Below are positions 16,692 through 25,224 of a DNA stretch of 64,000 nucleotides, in pieces. Both the position numbers and the translations under genes were made by a program. Numbering within the stretch: position 1 is the stretch's first letter; every line of letters begins with the position of its first letter. The notes beneath the pieces are model-generated. The model ran no database searches, was not told where the DNA came from, and was given only the letters and a program-made list of their open reading frames with translations. Source of the stretch: Rhodovulum kholense (lineage in GTDB: Bacteria; Pseudomonadota; Alphaproteobacteria; Rhodobacterales; Rhodobacteraceae); NCBI RefSeq assembly GCF_003053725.1, contig NZ_QAYC01000005.1:186001-250000 (forward strand). The letters are read 5' to 3'.

Positions 16692-17216
16692 ATGACCGAC
16701 ACCAGCGACGACGCCCCGTTCCGGATCGCCGCGATCCCGCTTTTGGAAGATCTGGCCATCGACGCGCTGCTGGCGGAGGTCGTGGCGGCCCTGCGCGCCG
16801 AGGGCGCCCGTGTCGCCGGGTTCCGTCAGGGTCGCGGCCCGAATGGCGGCATGGCGGTCGAGGACCTGACCGGCGGCGGCGTCTTTTCGATCTCGCAGGA
16901 TCTGGGGCCGGGGTCGCAGGGCTGCAAGCTCGACCCGCAGGGGCTGGCCGAGGCGGCCTGCGCCGCGCTGGCCGCACTCGAGACCGCGCCCGACATGCTG
17001 ATCCTGCCGCGCTTCGGCAAGGCCGAGGTCGAGGGGCACGGGTTCCGCTCGGTGATCGAACGCGCCTGCGAGCGGCAGGTGCCGGTGCTGGTCGCGGTCA
17101 AGGCCGATTGCACCGAGGCCTGGGACGACTTCACCGGCGGCGTGGCCGACCGGCTCGTGCCCGACCGGGCGGCGGTCCTGGACTGGTGCCGGGCCGGGAC
17201 CTGCGCCCGGGTCTGA
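16692..17216 (+). CDS. DUF2478 protein, molybdenum-associated
   Basis: This 174-aa soluble protein is of the DUF2478 type, a family repeatedly found beside molybdate transport genes and often mislabelled as an ATP-binding transporter component. Visible features are VAGFRQGRGPNGGMAVEDL, LGPGSQGCKLDP, DMLILPRFGKAEVEGHGFRSVIERA and PVLVAVKADCTEAWDDFTGG. The last two fit a NTPase-like fold, although no canonical Walker A is seen. The ATG at 16692 has AAGGA just upstream (GGCAAGG). A Mo-box-like repeat lies directly before it and the next gene encodes a ModE-type regulator, supporting a molybdate-linked role. Confidence 0.82.
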   Translation: MTDTSDDAPFRIAAIPLLEDLAIDALLAEVVAALRAEGARVAGFRQGRGPNGGMAVEDLTGGGVFSISQDLGPGSQGCKLDPQGLAEAACAALAALETAPDMLILPRFGKAEVEGHGFRSVIERACERQVPVLVAVKADCTEAWDDFTGGVADRLVPDRAAVLDWCRAGTCARV

Positions 17217-17271
17217 CGGTCTGAGGTCCGATCTGCGGCACAAGCGACCGGCCTGCCGGGCCCACGGGGAC

Positions 17272-18057
17272 CTAGGGCAGGGCCAGGATCACATGGCTCG
17301 ACTTGATCAGCGCGGTCGCGGCGTCGCCCGGGGCCAGCGCCAGCGCCTCGGCGCTTTCGCGGGTGATCGTCGCGACCAGCGTCTTGTCGCTTCCGAGATC
17401 CAGCACGATCTCGCTGTTCACCGGCCCGTCGGTGCGCCCGGTGACGGTGCCGGTCAGCCGGTTGCGGACCGACATCGGGCCAAGCTCGTGCCCCTTCGCG
17501 AGGATCACGAAGCTCGACTTGACCAGCGCGAAGACCTCGATGCCGGGGGCCAGCCCCATCTCGGCGGCGCTGTGGCCGGTGATGACCGAGGCCAGCGTCT
17601 GGCCGCCGCCGATATCCATCTGCACCTCGGCGCTGACCGGGCTTTCGGTCACCGAGGTCACGGTGGCGCGGTAGGTGTTGCGGGCCGAGGTCTTCATCAT
17701 CAGGCTCCAGAGAATGTCGCCGGGGTCGAGGTCGATCTGGCTGTCGAGCGAGGCGACCACCCGTTCCAACCCCTCCTGGATCGCGGTGAAGGCGGCGATG
17801 ATCTTCTCGCCCGCGGGGGTCAGCGCCGCGCCGCCGCCCGCGCGCCCGCCGGGGGCGGCGCTGACCAGGGGGCTTGCGAAGATGTTGTTCATCGCCTGCA
17901 CCCCGTCCCAGGCGGCCTTGTAGGACAGCCCCACCTCGCGCGCAGCCGCCGAGATCGACCCGGTCCGGCCGACCGCGGCCAGAAGCGCCACCCGGTCGGC
18001 GCCCATCCGCGCCCCGGGCCGTTCCAGCGTCAGCGCACTGCGCACTCCAACCGGCAT
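17272..18057 (-). CDS. ModE-type molybdate-responsive regulator with two Mop domains (MopA/MopB-like)
   Basis: This 261-aa regulator has an N-terminal winged helix (about 20-115) with RVALLAAVGRTGSISAAAREVGLSYKAAWDGVQAMNN, typical of ModE. Two Mop/TOBE domains follow, at about 125-190 and 196-261, each with the SARN.Y..TVTSV / VALVKSSFVILA pattern (the second reads SVRNRLTGTVTG and ALIKSSHVILALP). In Rhodobacter capsulatus the homologues MopA and MopB sense molybdate and bind Mo-boxes. The start at 18057 has AAGGAG 13 bp upstream. It is divergent from the TrmO-like gene, with a Mo-box-like site in between. No modABC transporter genes are in the window. Confidence 0.93.
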   Translation of the reverse strand: MPVGVRSALTLERPGARMGADRVALLAAVGRTGSISAAAREVGLSYKAAWDGVQAMNNIFASPLVSAAPGGRAGGGAALTPAGEKIIAAFTAIQEGLERVVASLDSQIDLDPGDILWSLMMKTSARNTYRATVTSVTESPVSAEVQMDIGGGQTLASVITGHSAAEMGLAPGIEVFALVKSSFVILAKGHELGPMSVRNRLTGTVTGRTDGPVNSEIVLDLGSDKTLVATITRESAEALALAPGDAATALIKSSHVILALP

Positions 18058-18293
18058 CGCCGTCTCGCTCCTTTCGCAGACATCGCCCCGTCTTAGCGCG
18101 AAGGCGCCCGGCCCGCCACCGCTGAGTGGCATGCCACCGGGCGGGGTGTCGCTGATCTTGGGAACAGGCGCGCCTTTGCGCGCATCCCGCCACCGGGACG
18201 CCTTCGATGGCGCCGCTTTTACGGGCATTCTGCCCGGTCGGACAGCGACCCCGCACCAGAGAGATCGCCGCGGCGGGGCGGCCTCTTGCCAGC

Positions 18294-18318
18294 CGTTATA
18301 TAAGTGGTGAACATAGCG
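18294..18318. promoter_or_regulatory. Mo-box-like operator before the TrmO-like gene
   Basis: CGTTATATA, then a 7-bp spacer, then AACATAGCG form an imperfect inverted repeat fitting the ModE operator. The left arm is perfect and six of nine bases match in the right arm. It ends 48 bp before the trmO ATG (18367) and lies 237 bp from the divergent regulator start, so its primary target appears to be trmO; autoregulation of the regulator is possible. Confidence 0.55.
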
Positions 18319-18366
18319 AAAATCCCCTTCGCCGCCAGTGCGCGGCCAGACGCGAAAGGAAGACGC

Positions 18367-18837
18367 ATGGAAAAGGTCATGGCCGAGATCCGGGCGGGCG
18401 AGGTCTGCGCCCCGCTGCCGCAGACCGGCGATGCGACAGTGTGGTTCGTCGGGCGGCTCAGGACCCCCTGGACGTCGCCGCGCGATTGCCCGCGCCAGGG
18501 CGACCGCACCGCTGGCCCGGTCTGCCGGATCGAGATCGACCCGCGCTGGCGCGAGGCGCTGGCCGGGATCGAGCGCAAGGAAAACCTGCTGCTTCTGTAC
18601 TGGATGGACGGGGCGCGGCGCGATCTGGTGCGCCAGAGCCCGCGCAATGACGGCGAGACCGTCGGCACCTTCGCGCTGCGCTCGCCCAACCGGCCCAATC
18701 CGGTGGCCTGTTCGGTGGTCACGCTTCTGGGGCGCGAGGGCGATGTGCTGCTGGTGCGGGGGCTCGATTGCGTCGACGGGACGCCGCTGATCGACCTCAA
18801 GCCCGACTATGGCGGGCGGCCCTGCCCAGAACACTGA
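18367..18837 (+). CDS. trmO: TrmO/TsaA-like tRNA (t6A37) methyltransferase family protein
   Basis: This 156-aa protein is of the TsaA/TrmO beta-barrel family. In E. coli TrmO uses S-adenosylmethionine to N6-methylate t6A37 in threonine tRNA. Visible family text: WFVGRLRTPWTSPRDCPRQGD near 27-47, ENLLLLYWMDGARRDLV, then GTFALRSPNRPNPVACSVVTLL and GLDCVDGTPLIDLKPDY. This short single-domain form lacks the C-terminal extension of E. coli TrmO. The start has AAGGAAG six bases upstream. The Mo-box-like site before it and its place between a ModE regulator and a molbindin suggest molybdate-linked expression. Its stop codon lies in the first copy of a 14-bp tandem repeat. Confidence 0.85.
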   Translation: MEKVMAEIRAGEVCAPLPQTGDATVWFVGRLRTPWTSPRDCPRQGDRTAGPVCRIEIDPRWREALAGIERKENLLLLYWMDGARRDLVRQSPRNDGETVGTFALRSPNRPNPVACSVVTLLGREGDVLLVRGLDCVDGTPLIDLKPDYGGRPCPEH

Positions 18838-18865
18838 GCCCGGAACACTGAGCCCGGAACACTGA
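18824..18865. repeat. Three tandem copies of a 14-bp repeat at the trmO stop
   Basis: GCCCRGAACACTGA is repeated at 18824, 18838 and 18852; the first copy carries the TGA that ends trmO. The copies are identical except for one A/G change in the first. The repeat adds two spare copies of the terminal codons beyond the stop. Confidence 0.85.
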
Positions 18866-18953
18866 TCCGCGGGTTTCCCCCGGCGGGGGCGGGCAGGAGG
18901 GCAGGCAAGGGGCAGGGGAGGCAGGCTCGGGCCCGCCCCCCGGGACGGAAGGA

Positions 18954-19163
18954 TCAGTCCTTGCCGACCAGAACGTCGCTCGACTTGATGATGGCGCTGG
19001 CCTTGTCGCCGACCTTCAGGTTCAGGTCGGTGGCGGCCTCGTTGGTGATCGAAGCGGTGACGATGGCGCCGCCGCCCACGTCGATCTTGACATGGGTCGT
19101 GACGGTTCCGGTCTCGACCGCGGTGACGGTCCCGGCGAGGATGTTGCGTGCGCTGAGTTTCAT
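18954..19163 (-). CDS. mop: Molbindin (single Mop domain protein)
   Basis: This 69-aa protein is a single Mop/TOBE domain: MKLSARNILAGTVTAVETGTVTTHVKIDVGGG near the start and VGDKASAIIKSSDVLVGKD at the end. Molbindins assemble as hexamers that bind molybdate or tungstate in the cytoplasm as a store or buffer. SARN and KSSDVLVG are the oxyanion-site motifs. Upstream at 19256-19280 is a Mo-box-like repeat with a near-perfect right arm. It sits between the convergent trmO and the RND operon. Confidence 0.95.
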   Translation of the reverse strand: MKLSARNILAGTVTAVETGTVTTHVKIDVGGGAIVTASITNEAATDLNLKVGDKASAIIKSSDVLVGKD

Positions 19164-19255
19164 CTTGTCATTCCTTTCCCGATGGGCCGACCCGTCGGGC
19201 CGGCACGTCCGGCCTGCTGCCGGTCTCTCTTGTTCGGACGGGGCAAGGCCTTTTG

Positions 19256-19280
19256 CAATATAAGAAAAATCTACATAACG
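19256..19280. promoter_or_regulatory. Mo-box-like operator before the molbindin gene
   Basis: CAATATAAG, a 7-bp spacer, and TACATAACG: the right arm matches eight of nine bases of TATATAACG, the left arm five of nine. It lies about 93 bp before the mop ATG (19163, minus strand). Confidence 0.5.
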
Positions 19281-19376
19281 ACCCGCTGGTCGAACGGCGC
19301 GGCGCGCGCGACCGGGCGCGATGAACCGCTGCGCCCGACCGGCCCTTTCTCGGCCGGCCGGGCGCGGCTTGCGGGC

Positions 19377-22300
19377 TCAGCCCCGGACCTCTTCGGGCGC
19401 CGGGCGGGACGACGGACGCAGCCGGGCGACGGCGGTCAGAACGGCAACGTAGAAGACCGGCACCATCACGATGCCGAACAGCGCCGAGAAGACGATGCCG
19501 CCCAGCATGCCGATGCCGATCGAGTTCTGCGCATTGGCCCCGGCGCCGCTGGCCAGCGCCAGCGGCAGGATGCCGAAGCCGAAGGCAAGCGAGGTCATCA
19601 GGATCGGCCGCAGCCTCTGCCGGGCGGCGGTGACCGTCGCCTCGACCAGGGCCTCGCCCTGCCGCCGGAGGGTTTCGGCGAATTCGACGATCAGGATCGC
19701 GTTCCGCGCCGCCAGGCCGATGGTCGTCAGCAGGCCGACCTTGAAATAGACGTCGTTCGACTGGCCCAGAAGCCAGGTCGCCAGCAGCGCGCCCAGAATC
19801 CCGACCGGCACCGACAGCATCACCGCGAAGGGCACCGCCCAGCTTTCGTAAAGGGCCGCAAGCGCCAGGAACACGACCAGCGCCGACAGCGAATAAAGCA
19901 GCGGTTCCTGATTGCCCGACAGCCGTTCCTGATAGGACAGGCCGGTCCAGGCGACGCCATAGCCGCCCTCGGCGCCCGAGACGAGCTCTTCCATCACCTC
20001 CATGGCGTCGCCCGAGCTGATCCCCTGCGCGGGAGCCCCCGAGATTTCCATCGCGCGGGTGCCGCCATAGCGGTCGAGCGAGGGCGTCACCTCATCCCAG
20101 ACCCGGGTCACGAAGGCCGAAAGCGGCACCATTTCGCCCCCCGAATTGCGCACATACCAGGCGTCGATATCCTCGGGCTGCATCCGCCAGCGCGCATCGC
20201 CCTGCACGATCACCTCGCGCAGGTCGTTGCCCAGCGGGAAATCGTTGACATAGGTTCCGGCAAAGACCGTGGCCAGCATCCCGTTGACGTCGGACAGCGA
20301 CACGCCCAGCGCCTCGGCCTTCTGCTGGTCGATATCGAGCCGGAGCGAGGGCTTGGTGGCGTCGTCATTGCCGCGCAGGTTGGTGACGCGGCCATCGGCG
20401 GTCGCGTCGGCCACCAGCCGGTCGGCGGCCGCCTTCAGCGCCTCCTGTCCGGTCCCCGCCTGATCGACCAGATACATGGTAAAACCGGACGAGGTGCCCA
20501 TGCCTGGGATCGCGGGCGGTTGCATGACGTAGATCTGGCCGAACCGGTTCTGGAAGAAGGCGCCGTTGGTCCGGGTGCTCAGGGTCTCGGCGTCAAGTCC
20601 GGGCCGGTCGGCATAGTCGCGCAGCTTGACGAACATCATCGCCGCGTTCTGCCCGCTGCCGCCGAAGCTGAAGCCGACCGCCGAGAAGACCGAGTCGACC
20701 GCGCCGTCGGTGGCAGTCAGCATGTGGTTTTCCAGCGCCGCGACCGCCTCCTCGGTCTGGGCGGTGGTGGCGTGCTGGGGCAGCTCGATGGTCGCCATCA
20801 GCACGCCCTGATCCTCCGTCGGCAGGAAGGACGAGGGCACCTCGCGATAGACGAGCCCGGCACCGATCCCGACCGCGGCCAGCACGATCAGCATCCGGAA
20901 CGGCCGCCGGGAAAACCGCGCCACGCTGCCGCCATAGCCGCCGGTCAGCCGGTCGAGCCCGGCATTGAACCAGCGCAGAGGCGCCAGCTGCGCATGGCCG
21001 TCTCCGGGCCGCAGCAGGGTCGCGCACATGGCGGGCGTCAGGATCAGCGCGACCAGCAGCGACAGCACCATCGCCGAGATGATCGTCACCGAGAACTGCC
21101 GGTAGATCACCCCGGTCGAGCCCGACATGAAGGCCATCGGCAGGAACACCGCCGACAACACCACCACGATGCCAACCAGCGCGCCCGAAATCTCGCCCAT
21201 GCTCTTTTCGGTGGCCTCGCGAGGCCCGAGCCCTTCTTCGGCCATCACCCGCTCGACATTCTCGACCACCACGATGGCGTCGTCGACCAATAGCCCGATC
21301 GCCAGCACCAGCGCGAACATACTGAGCGTGTTGATCGACATGCCCAGCGCCGCCAGCACCCCGAAGGTGCCCAGCAGCACGACCGGCACCGCGATGGTCG
21401 GCACCAGCGTCGCGCGCCAGCTTTGCAGGAAGAGAAGGATCACCAGAAAGACCAGGACGATGGCCTCGCCCAGGGTGTGATAGACCTGCTCGATCGACTG
21501 CTCGACGAAGGGCGAGGTGTCATAGGGGTACTCGACCGCCACGCCCTCGGGCAGCGATCCCGCCAGCCCGTCGATGGTGGCACGGACCCGGCTGGCGGTC
21601 TCGACCGCGTTGGCCCCGGTCGCGAGGTTGACCCCGAAGCCCGCCGCGGGCTTGCCGTTGAAGCGGCTGGAGCTGCCATAGCTTTCCTCGGCCAGCTCGA
21701 TCCGCGCGACATCGGCCAGATAGACGCTGGACCCGTCGGGTTCGGTCTTCAGCAGGATGCGCTGGAAATCCTCGACCGAGCTCAGCTGCGACTGGGCCGA
21801 CAGCGATACCGTAATCTGCTGGCCCGCGACCACGGGCTGCGCGCCCAGCGCGCCGACGGTGACGTTGGTGTTCTGTGCCGCGACCGCGGCGGTCACGTCG
21901 GCGGGCGTCAGCTGGTACTGGAAAAGCCGGTCGGGATCGAGCCAGATGCGCATCGCATATTGCGTGCCGAAGACGTTGATCGACCCCACGCCCTCGGTCC
22001 GCTGCACCGCGTCCTCGATCGTCGAACTCAGCAGATCGCCCAGCTGGACCGAACTGAGGCTGCCATCCTCGGACACGAGCGCGCCCACCATCAGGATCGA
22101 GCTGGTCGAGCGGGTCACCGCCACGCCCTGCTGGGTGACGCTGCCGGGCAGCTTCGATTGCACCAGCTGCAGCTTGTTCTGCACCTGCACCTGCGCCATG
22201 TCGGGATCGACCGTGTCGTCGAAGGTCAGCGACACGCTGGCCGACCCCTCGGACGAGGTCGAGGTCATGTAGGTCAGCCCGTCGAGCCCGGTCATGCCGT

Positions 22301-22499
22301 CCTCGATCACGGTGGTCACCGAATTCTCGACGGTTTCGGCCGAGGCGCCGGTATATGTGGCCGAGATCCGCACGGTGGTCGGCGCGATGTCGGGATATTG
22401 CGAGATCGGCAGCGTCGCGAGGCCGAAGACGCCCACCAGCATGGTGACGATGGCCAGCACCCAGGCAAAGACCGGGCGTCGGATGAAGAACGCGGCCAT
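19377..22499 (-). CDS. RND-type multidrug efflux transporter (AcrB/MexB family)
   Basis: This 1040-aa inner-membrane pump is of the HAE-1 RND family. N-terminal text MAAFFIRRPVFAWVLAIVTMLVGVFGLATLPISQYPDIAPTTV is diagnostic. TM4 contains the proton-relay pair in IGLLVDDAIVVVENVERVM, and the second half contains FKVGLLTTIGLAARNAILIVEFAE. Length fits AcrB. It exports hydrophobic compounds in exchange for protons, together with the membrane-fusion protein encoded 3 bp upstream. No TolC-type channel gene or local TetR repressor is present, so an outer-membrane partner must come from elsewhere. Confidence 0.95.
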   Translation of the reverse strand: MAAFFIRRPVFAWVLAIVTMLVGVFGLATLPISQYPDIAPTTVRISATYTGASAETVENSVTTVIEDGMTGLDGLTYMTSTSSEGSASVSLTFDDTVDPDMAQVQVQNKLQLVQSKLPGSVTQQGVAVTRSTSSILMVGALVSEDGSLSSVQLGDLLSSTIEDAVQRTEGVGSINVFGTQYAMRIWLDPDRLFQYQLTPADVTAAVAAQNTNVTVGALGAQPVVAGQQITVSLSAQSQLSSVEDFQRILLKTEPDGSSVYLADVARIELAEESYGSSSRFNGKPAAGFGVNLATGANAVETASRVRATIDGLAGSLPEGVAVEYPYDTSPFVEQSIEQVYHTLGEAIVLVFLVILLFLQSWRATLVPTIAVPVVLLGTFGVLAALGMSINTLSMFALVLAIGLLVDDAIVVVENVERVMAEEGLGPREATEKSMGEISGALVGIVVVLSAVFLPMAFMSGSTGVIYRQFSVTIISAMVLSLLVALILTPAMCATLLRPGDGHAQLAPLRWFNAGLDRLTGGYGGSVARFSRRPFRMLIVLAAVGIGAGLVYREVPSSFLPTEDQGVLMATIELPQHATTAQTEEAVAALENHMLTATDGAVDSVFSAVGFSFGGSGQNAAMMFVKLRDYADRPGLDAETLSTRTNGAFFQNRFGQIYVMQPPAIPGMGTSSGFTMYLVDQAGTGQEALKAAADRLVADATADGRVTNLRGNDDATKPSLRLDIDQQKAEALGVSLSDVNGMLATVFAGTYVNDFPLGNDLREVIVQGDARWRMQPEDIDAWYVRNSGGEMVPLSAFVTRVWDEVTPSLDRYGGTRAMEISGAPAQGISSGDAMEVMEELVSGAEGGYGVAWTGLSYQERLSGNQEPLLYSLSALVVFLALAALYESWAVPFAVMLSVPVGILGALLATWLLGQSNDVYFKVGLLTTIGLAARNAILIVEFAETLRRQGEALVEATVTAARQRLRPILMTSLAFGFGILPLALASGAGANAQNSIGIGMLGGIVFSALFGIVMVPVFYVAVLTAVARLRPSSRPAPEEVRG

Positions 22500-22502
22500 G
22501 GT

Positions 22503-23747
22503 CTAGTCCTCCGCGCCGGGCGTCGCGGGGGCGGCGGGCGCTGCGGGCGCGCCGGGCGTCGTAGGGGCGGCGTCCTGCACCAGCCCGTTTTCATCAAGCG
22601 TGGCGGGCACCGCTTGCACCTTCTGGCCGTCGGTCAGAGATTTCAGCCCGTCGACGATCAGCCGGTCGCCGGGCTCGATCCCGTCCTCGACGATCCAGCT
22701 GTTCTCGTGGCTGCCGATCTCGGTCAGCGCGGTCTTGTGCGCGGTGCCGTCGGCCCCCGCCACGAAGGCGGTCAGCGTGCCCGAGCCGTCGCGCTCGGCG
22801 GCGCGCTGCGGCACCAGGAAGGCCTCGACCGTGCCGACCGAGACCTCGCCCCGGACGAACATGCCGGGCAGGATCAGCCGCCGCGGATTGTCGAAGCGGA
22901 ACCGCACGCTCATGGTGCCCGTCGATGTCGCGACGCTGGTTCCCGGCGTGACCAGCTGGCCCTCGCCCTCGTAGGTCCGGCCGTTTTCCAGCACCAGCCG
23001 GGCCCTGAGACGGTCGTTCAGCTTCAGCGTGCCGGCCTCGATCTGGCCGCGTACGGACAGCACCCGGGCGCTGGTCTCGATCATGTCGACATAGATCGGG
23101 TCGAGCCGGGTGACGGTGGTCAGCGCGTCGCCTTGCGCCGCCGTGACCAGGTCGCCGACCGACACCGCCGACACATCGGGCACGCCCTCGATCGGGCTGC
23201 GGATCGTGGTCCAGGACAGCTGGGTCCGCGAATAGTCGAGCGCGGCCTGGGCCGCGTCGAGCGTGGCCCTCGCCTCTTGCAGTTCGGCACGGGCGGCGTC
23301 GACCTGGGCGGCGGAATAGTTGTTGCCCTCCAGCTTGAGCGCCCGCTCATAGGCGGATTGCACGACCGGCAGATTGGCCTCGGCCTTGGCCAGATCGGCC
23401 TCGTCACCGGCGACCGCGGCGCGATAGGCCGCATCGTCGATCCGGTAAAGCGGATCGCCCACTTTCAGCGGGCGGCCGGGTTTGTAGACCACCTCTTCGA
23501 CGACGCCGTCGACCCGGGGCCGGATCTCGACATCCTCGAAGGCCACGGCCCGGCCGGGCAGGGTGACGGTGCGCGGCACCTCCTGGCGCTGCATCTCGAT
23601 CACGCCCACCTGCATCGGAGGCGCGCCGCCGGTCGCGGGGGCCTGGGCAAGGGCGGCGGGGGTCAGCCAGACAAGCGCGGCCAGCACCGCAAGACAATCG
23701 AGCGGGGACCGGAACGGCAGCGACCGGGTCAAGGAGATGAGTGACAT
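22503..23747 (-). CDS. RND efflux periplasmic adaptor (AcrA/MexA family)
   Basis: This 414-aa membrane-fusion protein has a hydrophobic N-terminal signal (LDCLAVLAALVWLTPAALAQA). It then has the barrel/lipoyl segment VTLPGRAVAFEDVEIRPRVDGVVEEVVYKPGRPLKVGDPLYRID and a helical hairpin of about 90 residues (KAEANLPVVQSAYERALKLEGNNYSAAQVDAARAEL). The second half-lipoyl motif is LSWTTIRSPIEGVPDVSAVSVGDLV. No lipobox Cys is seen, so it is not an AcrA-type lipoprotein. A low-complexity Ala/Pro tail (TPGAPAAPAAPATPGAED) closes it. It is first in a two-gene operon with the pump. Confidence 0.93.
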   Translation of the reverse strand: MSLISLTRSLPFRSPLDCLAVLAALVWLTPAALAQAPATGGAPPMQVGVIEMQRQEVPRTVTLPGRAVAFEDVEIRPRVDGVVEEVVYKPGRPLKVGDPLYRIDDAAYRAAVAGDEADLAKAEANLPVVQSAYERALKLEGNNYSAAQVDAARAELQEARATLDAAQAALDYSRTQLSWTTIRSPIEGVPDVSAVSVGDLVTAAQGDALTTVTRLDPIYVDMIETSARVLSVRGQIEAGTLKLNDRLRARLVLENGRTYEGEGQLVTPGTSVATSTGTMSVRFRFDNPRRLILPGMFVRGEVSVGTVEAFLVPQRAAERDGSGTLTAFVAGADGTAHKTALTEIGSHENSWIVEDGIEPGDRLIVDGLKSLTDGQKVQAVPATLDENGLVQDAAPTTPGAPAAPAAPATPGAED

Positions 23748-23922
23748 GCAATATCCGTAAGAGGCTCAAGGGGAGCGGAACCTGCCCGGTGCTATGCAAC
23801 ACACGCCGAAGGGGCAACGATACCGACCATAACGGTTGTGTTACGGCGCTGGCGAGAAATTCCGTTGGTGACGGCGCCAATCCGGCCGGGAGGGGGCGCT
23901 GGAGGACGGCGCCGGTCCGGCC

Positions 23923-24342
23923 TCAGCCGCGCCTCTTGCGAACGTAAAGCTCCATCCGGTGATGGACGATTTCATAACCCAGTTCGGTGGCGATGCGGGC
24001 CTGCAGCTCTTCGATGCGGTCCGAGCGGAATTCGACCACCTCGCCGGTCTCGACGTCGATCATGTGGTCGTGATGGGCGGACTCGGCGCGTTCGAAACGG
24101 GCGGGCGCGCCCTCGAACTGGTGGCGCTGGATCACGCCCTGTTCCTCGAGCGCGCTCAGCGTGCGGTAGACCGTGGACAGCGACAGGCCCGGCACCCGGG
24201 GCTCGGCCCGGCGGTGCAGCTCGACCGCATCGGGATGATCCTCGGTCTCGGCCAGCACGTCGAGCAGGACGGCACGCTGACGGGTGATGCGCACCCCCGC
24301 CGCGCGCAGCGCCCGGGTCAGCCTGTCGGTTTGGTCCTGCAT
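23923..24342 (-). CDS. mur: Fur-family regulator, probably Mur (manganese-responsive)
   Basis: This is a 139-aa Fur-family metalloregulator. The winged helix covers about 15-80 with [28 protein letters not shown] and [30 protein letters not shown]. The dimerisation domain has the metal site [17 protein letters not shown]. The Cys-x2-Cys structural zinc site of many Fur proteins is absent, which is normal for alphaproteobacterial Fur/Mur. It is encoded 36 bp downstream of sitD, and a Mur-box palindrome precedes sitA. Control of Mn uptake, repressing sitABCD with Mn(II), is therefore more likely than global iron control. A ribosome site AAGGAAG lies about 7 bp before the ATG. Confidence 0.85.
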   Translation of the reverse strand: MQDQTDRLTRALRAAGVRITRQRAVLLDVLAETEDHPDAVELHRRAEPRVPGLSLSTVYRTLSALEEQGVIQRHQFEGAPARFERAESAHHDHMIDVETGEVVEFRSDRIEELQARIATELGYEIVHHRMELYVRKRRG

Positions 24343-24378
24343 GGCGGTCTTCCTTTCGGTCGGTGCGCGCCCCGGCGC

Positions 24379-25224
24379 TCAGCCCGCGATGCCCGCGCGT
24401 CGCGAGGCGGCCCGGGTCAGGTGCAGACGCCGTCCGAAGGCCGCCGCGAAAAACGCCGTCAGCACCAGGATGATCGTCGCCGCCGGGGCGCTGTCGAGAT
24501 AAAAGCTGGCATAGGTCCCGCCCAGCATGGCCGCAAGGCAGACGGCGACCGAGACGACCAGCATGCGCCCGAAACTCCGCACCAGCAGAAAGGCGATGGC
24601 ACCGGGGGCGATCAGCAGGCCAACGGCCAGGATCAGCCCGGTCGCCGACAGTGTCGCCACGATGGTCAGCGACAGCGCCGTCAGAAGCCCGTAATGCAGC
24701 ACTCCCACCGGCAGGCCCGAGGCCCTGGCCTGGGCCGGGTCGAAGGCGTGCAGCATCAGGTCCCTCCATTTCGCGGCCAGCGCCAGCGTCACGCCCAGCG
24801 AGATCAGCCCCGCGGTCCACAGGTCCTGCGGCCCGACGCCCAGCATGTTGCCGAAAAGGATATGGTCGAGATGGGCGTTGGAGGGGAAGGCGGTAAAGAG
24901 GATGACCCCCAGCGCGAACATCCCCGAAAAGACGACGCCCATCACCGTGTCGCGCTTGATCCGGCTGTTTTCGGCCAGATACCCGGTCAGAAGCGCGCTG
25001 GTCATGCCCGCCGCGAAGGCGCCGAGGATCAGCGGCGCGCCCGCGATATGGGCCAGAACGATCCCGGGCAGCGTCGCGTGGCTGACCGCGTCCCCCATCA
25101 GCGCCCAACCCTTCAGCACGAGAAAAGAGGACAAAAGCGCGGTCGGCACCGCCACCAGCACGCAGATCAGGAAGGCGTTCTGCATGAACGGAAACTGAAA
25201 CGGCATCAGCAGGCTGTCGATCAC
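24379..25224 (-). CDS. sitD: Mn/Fe ABC transporter permease (SitD-like)
   Basis: This 281-aa ABC-3 family permease starts at a GTG (25224) whose GTGA overlaps the sitC stop; an upstream open frame is only the shadow of sitC. Family text: GWALMGDAVSHATLPGIVLAHIAGAPLILGAF, RIKRDTVMGVVFSGMFALGVILFT, DHILFGNMLGV and LILAVGLLIAPGAIAFLLV. It forms the membrane channel with SitC for Mn(II), possibly also Fe(II). It is the last transporter gene before mur. Confidence 0.92.
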   Translation of the reverse strand: MIDSLLMPFQFPFMQNAFLICVLVAVPTALLSSFLVLKGWALMGDAVSHATLPGIVLAHIAGAPLILGAFAAGMTSALLTGYLAENSRIKRDTVMGVVFSGMFALGVILFTAFPSNAHLDHILFGNMLGVGPQDLWTAGLISLGVTLALAAKWRDLMLHAFDPAQARASGLPVGVLHYGLLTALSLTIVATLSATGLILAVGLLIAPGAIAFLLVRSFGRMLVVSVAVCLAAMLGGTYASFYLDSAPAATIILVLTAFFAAAFGRRLHLTRAASRRAGIAG

